Source: an uncultured Alphaproteobacteria bacterium (lineage in GTDB: Bacteria; Pseudomonadota; Alphaproteobacteria; HIMB59; GCA-002718135). Taken from it: a stretch of 64,000 nt of DNA. Each line of letters opens with the position of its first letter. The stretch's first letter is position 1. Below are positions 60,461 through 64,000 of this stretch, piece after piece. Under the pieces are notes generated by a model. The model worked only from the letters and a program-made list of their open reading frames with translations, was not told the origin of the DNA and ran no database searches. The position numbers were made by a program, and so were the translations under genes. The stretch lies in assembly GCA_902593125.1 (NCBI GenBank), contig CACJGU010000006.1, positions 1 through 64,000 on the forward strand, read 5' to 3'.

Positions 60461-61227
60461 ATCAAAGTATTTACTATAATATAAAAAAATTTCGTAAAAT
60501 TGTCACTTGTGGTTTTTTTACATCAAAAGGAGGAACCTCTAAAGGAAATTTTCATTCTTTAAATTGTAGTAAAAGTAATAAGGATAATAAAATTAATGTT
60601 TCTAGAAACATAAAAATTGCTCTAAAAAATTTAAATATTGATAACAAAAAACTTAAACTAATAAATCAAATACATTCAAATAAAACTTATATTATAAATG
60701 ATAATAACTTTAATAAAAAACTTTATGGAGACGGACTAATATCAAAGAGCAAAAACATTGCTTTAGGTGTTTTAACAGCAGATTGTGCTCCTATTTTTTT
60801 GTTTGATAATAAAAAAAGAATAATTTGTTGCCTACATTCAGGCTGGAGGGGAACTTTATTAAATATAATTAAAGAAGGTATAAAAAAAATTGAAAACAGC
60901 AAAATTAATAGAAAAGATATAATTGCTATTGTGGGCCCTTGTATAGCCTTTAAAAATTATGAGGTTGATAAAAAATTTAAATCTAAATTTATAAAAAAAA
61001 ATATTCGATATTCTCAATTTTTTAAACCAAAGAACAATACAAAAGATTTATTTAATTTACGTGGTTTAATAAATTATCAATTAAAAAGGGAGAGAATTTC
61101 AAATATATTCAATATAAAAAAAGATACCTATAAAAACAATCAGATTTTTTTCAGTCATAGGAGAATGAGTCATCAAAATCGTAGCTCAGAAGGAAGAATG
61201 ATAAATATCATCTGTTTAAAAGATTAA
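60457..61227 (+). CDS. pgeF: PgeF/YfiH-type peptidoglycan editing factor (laccase-domain)
   Basis: 256 aa. The copper/zinc-site family features are GGTSKGNFHSLNC, NQIHSNKTYII, the Cys in GVLTADCAPIFLFD and His in CCLHSGWRGTLLN, and IAIVGPCIAFKNYEVDKKF. Homologues hydrolyse or act on adenosine nucleosides and on peptidoglycan muropeptide stem variants, and do not need a laccase role. It starts 4 bp before the midA stop. Confidence 0.88.
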   Translation: MNQSIYYNIKKFRKIVTCGFFTSKGGTSKGNFHSLNCSKSNKDNKINVSRNIKIALKNLNIDNKKLKLINQIHSNKTYIINDNNFNKKLYGDGLISKSKNIALGVLTADCAPIFLFDNKKRIICCLHSGWRGTLLNIIKEGIKKIENSKINRKDIIAIVGPCIAFKNYEVDKKFKSKFIKKNIRYSQFFKPKNNTKDLFNLRGLINYQLKRERISNIFNIKKDTYKNNQIFFSHRRMSHQNRSSEGRMINIICLKD

Positions 61228-61274
61228 TTTCTATTGAACTATTTTCTATCTGATATAGTAGTGAATTCTGTTTA

Positions 61275-62210
61275 ATGAAAATCATCGCTTGTAATAGCAG
61301 TAAATCTCTTTCAGAAAAAATCTCAGAACATATTGGAACGCCATTAGCTGATGCGTCTCTAAGAACTTTTAACGATAGAGAAATCTTTGTAGAAATAAAT
61401 GAAAACATTAGAGGTGAAGATGTTTTTATAATTCAATCAACCTCTCATCCTGCTAACGATCATTTAATGGAACTATTGATAACAATTGATGCAGCACGAA
61501 GAGGATCTGCAAAAAGAATTACAGCAGTAATTCCTTATTATGGATATGCTAGGCAAGACCGTAAAACAGGACCACGTACACCCATAACCGCAAAATTAGT
61601 TGCAAACTTAGTTACATCAGCAGGAGCCCACCGGGTATTAACAATGGATTTACATGCAGGGCAAATTCAAGGCTTTTTTGACATACCTCTTGATAATATT
61701 TTTTCTGCCCCACCTATTCTTAAGGATATTAAAGAAAAGTTTGCAGGAAACAAAGATATAGTTGTTGCATCTCCTGATGTAGGAGGTGTTGTAAGAGCCA
61801 GAGCTTTTGCAAAAAGATTAGACGCTGGTCTAGCTATAGCAGACAAAAGAAGAGAAAAAGCAGGCGAGTCAGAAGTAATGAATATAATTGGAGATGTTAA
61901 AAATAAAACGTGTATTTTACTTGATGATATTGCTGACTCAGCAGGTACTTTATGTAATGCAGCTGAAGCTCTTAAAAATAATGGAGCTAAAGAAATTTAC
62001 TCTTACATTGTACACGGAGTATTATCAGGTAAAGCGTTAGAAAGAATATCAAACTCTGCAATAAAAGAATTAGTTTTGACTGATACTATTGAGCCAACAA
62101 AAGAGGTAAAAAATACAAAAAACATTAGACATATTAGTATTGCTCCTTTAATGGGTGAGGCGATTAAAAGGATTAGTAGTGACGCATCTGTCTCTGCGCT
62201 TTTTGATTAA
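61275..62210 (+). CDS. prs: Ribose-phosphate pyrophosphokinase
   Basis: 311 aa, makes PRPP from ribose 5-phosphate and ATP for nucleotide, His and Trp synthesis. N-terminal [60 protein letters not shown], the [19 protein letters not shown] region and the PRPP loop [19 protein letters not shown] are conserved. It is followed by rplY, pth and ychF in the usual alphaproteobacterial order. Confidence 0.96.
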   Translation: MKIIACNSSKSLSEKISEHIGTPLADASLRTFNDREIFVEINENIRGEDVFIIQSTSHPANDHLMELLITIDAARRGSAKRITAVIPYYGYARQDRKTGPRTPITAKLVANLVTSAGAHRVLTMDLHAGQIQGFFDIPLDNIFSAPPILKDIKEKFAGNKDIVVASPDVGGVVRARAFAKRLDAGLAIADKRREKAGESEVMNIIGDVKNKTCILLDDIADSAGTLCNAAEALKNNGAKEIYSYIVHGVLSGKALERISNSAIKELVLTDTIEPTKEVKNTKNIRHISIAPLMGEAIKRISSDASVSALFD

Positions 62211-62221
62211 TTTTTAAGATT

Positions 62222-62899
62222 ATGGAAAATTATAAAGCATTAGATAGAAACAAAGAAGCAGGTTCAATTCATAGCCTTCTTACCAAGGGTATGGTGCCTG
62301 GTATAATTTATGGAAAAGGATCTGAACCAACTAAAATCGCTTTAGAAGATAAAATTTTAATGAAACTTATGAATAGTGGCTCATTTTATTCAACAATTAT
62401 TGACATTGATGTAAATGGGAAAGTTGAAAAAATCCTTCCAAAGCAACTACAATATCATCCAGTAAGCGATAAGCTTATTCATTTTGATTTTTTAAGAGTT
62501 CAAGAAAATACAAAAGTTAACGTAGAGATTCCAATCGAATTTTTAAATCAAGATAAATGTCCAGGTCTAAAAAAAGGTGGTGTACTTAATACAGTTAGAA
62601 GACTGATTGAACTTACATGTAATGCAAATAATATTCCTAGTAAACTTGAGTTTGATTTAATTGAAAGTGAAATAGGTGATGCTGTTAAGATTAGTAATAT
62701 AAAACTTCCAGAAGGTGTTGCTCCTACTATAGCAGATAGAGATTTTGTAATAGCTACTTTAGTTCCACCAACTGTAGAAGTCGAAACAAAAACTGAAGAA
62801 GCTTCAGAAGAAGCTGCCTCAGAAGGTGCCGAAGAAAAATCAGAAGAAAAGAAAGAAGATACTTCTGATAAAAAAGAAGAAAATAAAGAATCTAAATAA
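62222..62899 (+). CDS. rplY: Ribosomal protein bL25 (CTC form)
   Basis: 225 aa, with the N-terminal 5S rRNA-binding domain (~1-92) starting YKALDRNKEAGSIHSLLTKG, the C-terminal CTC beta domain (~93-190, VNVEIPIEFLNQDKCPGLKK), and an acidic, Lys/Glu-rich tail of ~35 residues (TEEASEEAASEGAEEKSEE). The tail is common in Alphaproteobacteria. Twelve bp after prs. Confidence 0.94.
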   Translation: MENYKALDRNKEAGSIHSLLTKGMVPGIIYGKGSEPTKIALEDKILMKLMNSGSFYSTIIDIDVNGKVEKILPKQLQYHPVSDKLIHFDFLRVQENTKVNVEIPIEFLNQDKCPGLKKGGVLNTVRRLIELTCNANNIPSKLEFDLIESEIGDAVKISNIKLPEGVAPTIADRDFVIATLVPPTVEVETKTEEASEEAASEGAEEKSEEKKEDTSDKKEENKESK

Positions 62900-62920
62900 A
62901 TTTACTTTATATTCCATCAT

Positions 62921-63481
62921 ATGTTTTTAATTTGTGGACTTGGGAACCCAGGTGTAAGTTACAAAAATACCAGACATAATGTTGGTTTTCATTTAGCAGA
63001 TAATATAATTTCTCATTTAAATTTAGATAAAATTAAAGAAGATAAAATAAAAGAATTGTATTCAGGCTTAATTAATAACCAAAAACTTTTTGTATTAAAA
63101 CCACTTACATTCATGAATTTATCTGGAAAAGCAGTTTCTCAGATTGTCAATTTTTATAAAATAAAGTTAGAAAATACTTTTGTTATCCATGATGATCTTG
63201 ACTTAGAATTATCGAAAGTAAAAATAAAGCAAGGTGGAGGAAATGGTGGTCATAATGGATTAGAAAGTATTGACCAATATGTAGGAGAAAACTATTTTAG
63301 AATACGTATTGGAATTGATCATCCAGGACATAAAGATCTGGTTTCAAGTTATGTTTTAAATAAATTTTTAAAAAAAGAAGAGCAAATAATTAATAAAAAA
63401 ATCGACAAGATGGTAAATAATATAGAATTAATATTTTCCGATATTCCTCTATTCTTAACAAAAATAAGCGAACAAAGTTAA
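62921..63481 (+). CDS. pth: Peptidyl-tRNA hydrolase
   Basis: 186 aa. Recycles tRNA from prematurely released peptidyl-tRNA. [20 protein letters not shown] holds the catalytic His and Asn, [14 protein letters not shown] the substrate loop, and [20 protein letters not shown] the catalytic Asp; [11 protein letters not shown] follows. 21 bp after rplY and 1 bp before ychF. Confidence 0.95.
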   Translation: MFLICGLGNPGVSYKNTRHNVGFHLADNIISHLNLDKIKEDKIKELYSGLINNQKLFVLKPLTFMNLSGKAVSQIVNFYKIKLENTFVIHDDLDLELSKVKIKQGGGNGGHNGLESIDQYVGENYFRIRIGIDHPGHKDLVSSYVLNKFLKKEEQIINKKIDKMVNNIELIFSDIPLFLTKISEQS

Positions 63482-63482
63482 T

Positions 63483-64000
63483 ATGGGATTTAAATGTGGA
63501 ATAGTTGGATTGCCTAATGTTGGAAAATCAACGTTATTTAATGCTCTAACGCAGTCAAGTAATGCAGAGGCAGCAAATTATCCATTTGCTACTATTGAAC
63601 CAAATATAGGAAGAGTTGCAGTACCTGATGATAGATTAGATAAACTAGCAATAATTGGAAAAAGTGAAAAAATTATTCCATCCTTTATGGATTTTGTTGA
63701 TATTGCAGGATTAGTAAAAGGAGCCTCACAGGGTGAGGGGTTAGGAAATAAATTTTTAGGACATGTAAGAGAAGTTGATGCAATTGCTCATGTTGTTAGA
63801 TGTTTTGAAGATACTAATATTACCCATGTATCATCTAAAATTGATCCAATAGATGACATTGAAACAGTAAATTTGGAATTACAGTTGGCTGATCTTGAAA
63901 GTTTAAATAATAAAAAAACAAGTTTAGAAAAAAAATTAAAAGCAAACGATAAAGAATCAAAAAATCAATTTGAAATTATAAATAAAATCTTAAAGACTCT
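63483..64000 (+). CDS. ychF: YchF/Obg-type GTPase, N-terminal part (cut by the window edge)
   Basis: The frame starts with ATG at 63483, one base after the pth stop, and stays open to the window end (172 codons). [20 protein letters not shown] is the YchF P-loop, [20 protein letters not shown] the switch region and [20 protein letters not shown] the G3 segment. YchF (OLA1 homologue) prefers ATP over GTP and binds ribosomes. The C-terminal TGS domain lies outside the window. Confidence 0.95.
   Translation, partial: MGFKCGIVGLPNVGKSTLFNALTQSSNAEAANYPFATIEPNIGRVAVPDDRLDKLAIIGKSEKIIPSFMDFVDIAGLVKGASQGEGLGNKFLGHVREVDAIAHVVRCFEDTNITHVSSKIDPIDDIETVNLELQLADLESLNNKKTSLEKKLKANDKESKNQFEIINKILKT

Noticed and set aside
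1-64000. CRISPR arrays, insertion sequences, prophage, tRNA or rRNA genes
   Set aside because: No regularly spaced repeats, transposase frames, integrases or GC-rich structured stretches were noticed in the intergenic spaces. I read by eye, so a dedicated RNA search would be the decisive check.

Overview
The window looks like a piece of a streamlined, AT-rich marine alphaproteobacterial genome. Supporting this are 5-aminolevulinate synthase (the C4 route to heme), a GcrA-type cell-cycle domain, the order ubiK-like/lgt/midA/pgeF and prs/rplY/pth/ychF, and a MarR/OmpR/EnvZ-like trio beside ilvE. Genes are packed with 1-40 bp gaps or short overlaps. Base composition, gene density and several ABC transporters and organosulfonate genes fit SAR11-like or AEGEAN-169/HIMB59-like clades. 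I cannot assign the clade from this sequence alone. I saw no tRNA, rRNA, CRISPR array, insertion sequence or phage gene.

Layout. 1-7.8 kb: the end of nth, a leftward heme operon (hemC-hemD fusion, hemE, hemH, hemF, hemJ), then cytochrome b561 and hemA rightward. 7.8-16.2 kb: envelope and housekeeping genes (pentapeptide protein, a MotA/MotB-like pair with a long coiled coil, cfa, a minimal GcrA-like protein, msrA, Nudix, peroxiredoxin, agmatinase) plus two small genes of 52 and 58 codons. 16.2-25.4 kb: sulfopyruvate decarboxylase subunits ComE/ComD with an EamA transporter, an oligopeptide-type ABC operon and a PHP phosphoesterase. 25.5-31 kb: a MetE-like enzyme, alanine dehydrogenase, an omega-amino-acid:pyruvate aminotransferase, phosphotransacetylase and a membrane-anchored HExxH protein.

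31-45.1 kb is the most unusual part. A LacI-family regulator, a sugar-type ABC transporter without its ATPase, an SDR, a HAD protein lacking its catalytic aspartates, one single-domain and four tandem-domain SnoaL/NTF2-like proteins, a double cupin, a second MetE-like enzyme and an HpsN-like (HisD-fold) sulfopropanediol dehydrogenase lie together. Two divergent modules repeat the same arrangement (type A tandem-SnoaL leftward, type B rightward). All three divergent promoters carry the same palindrome, TATTCA-N6-TGAATA, which suggests one LacI regulon of unknown substrate.

45.1-49.4 kb: a leftward operon starting with sulfoacetaldehyde acetyltransferase (xsc), then a Ca/Na exchanger, CysQ, APS kinase and a mini nucleotidylyltransferase. 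With HpsN, ComDE, the phosphotransacetylase and the aminotransferase/alanine dehydrogenase pair, the window encodes most of a route from dihydroxypropanesulfonate and/or taurine to sulfite plus acetyl-CoA. The sulfolactate dehydrogenase step was not seen. 49.5-64 kb: housekeeping genes (uvrC, a frameshifted pgsA, moaD, moaE, ilvE, the regulatory trio, csaA-like, proC, lgt, midA, pgeF, prs, rplY, pth and the start of ychF).
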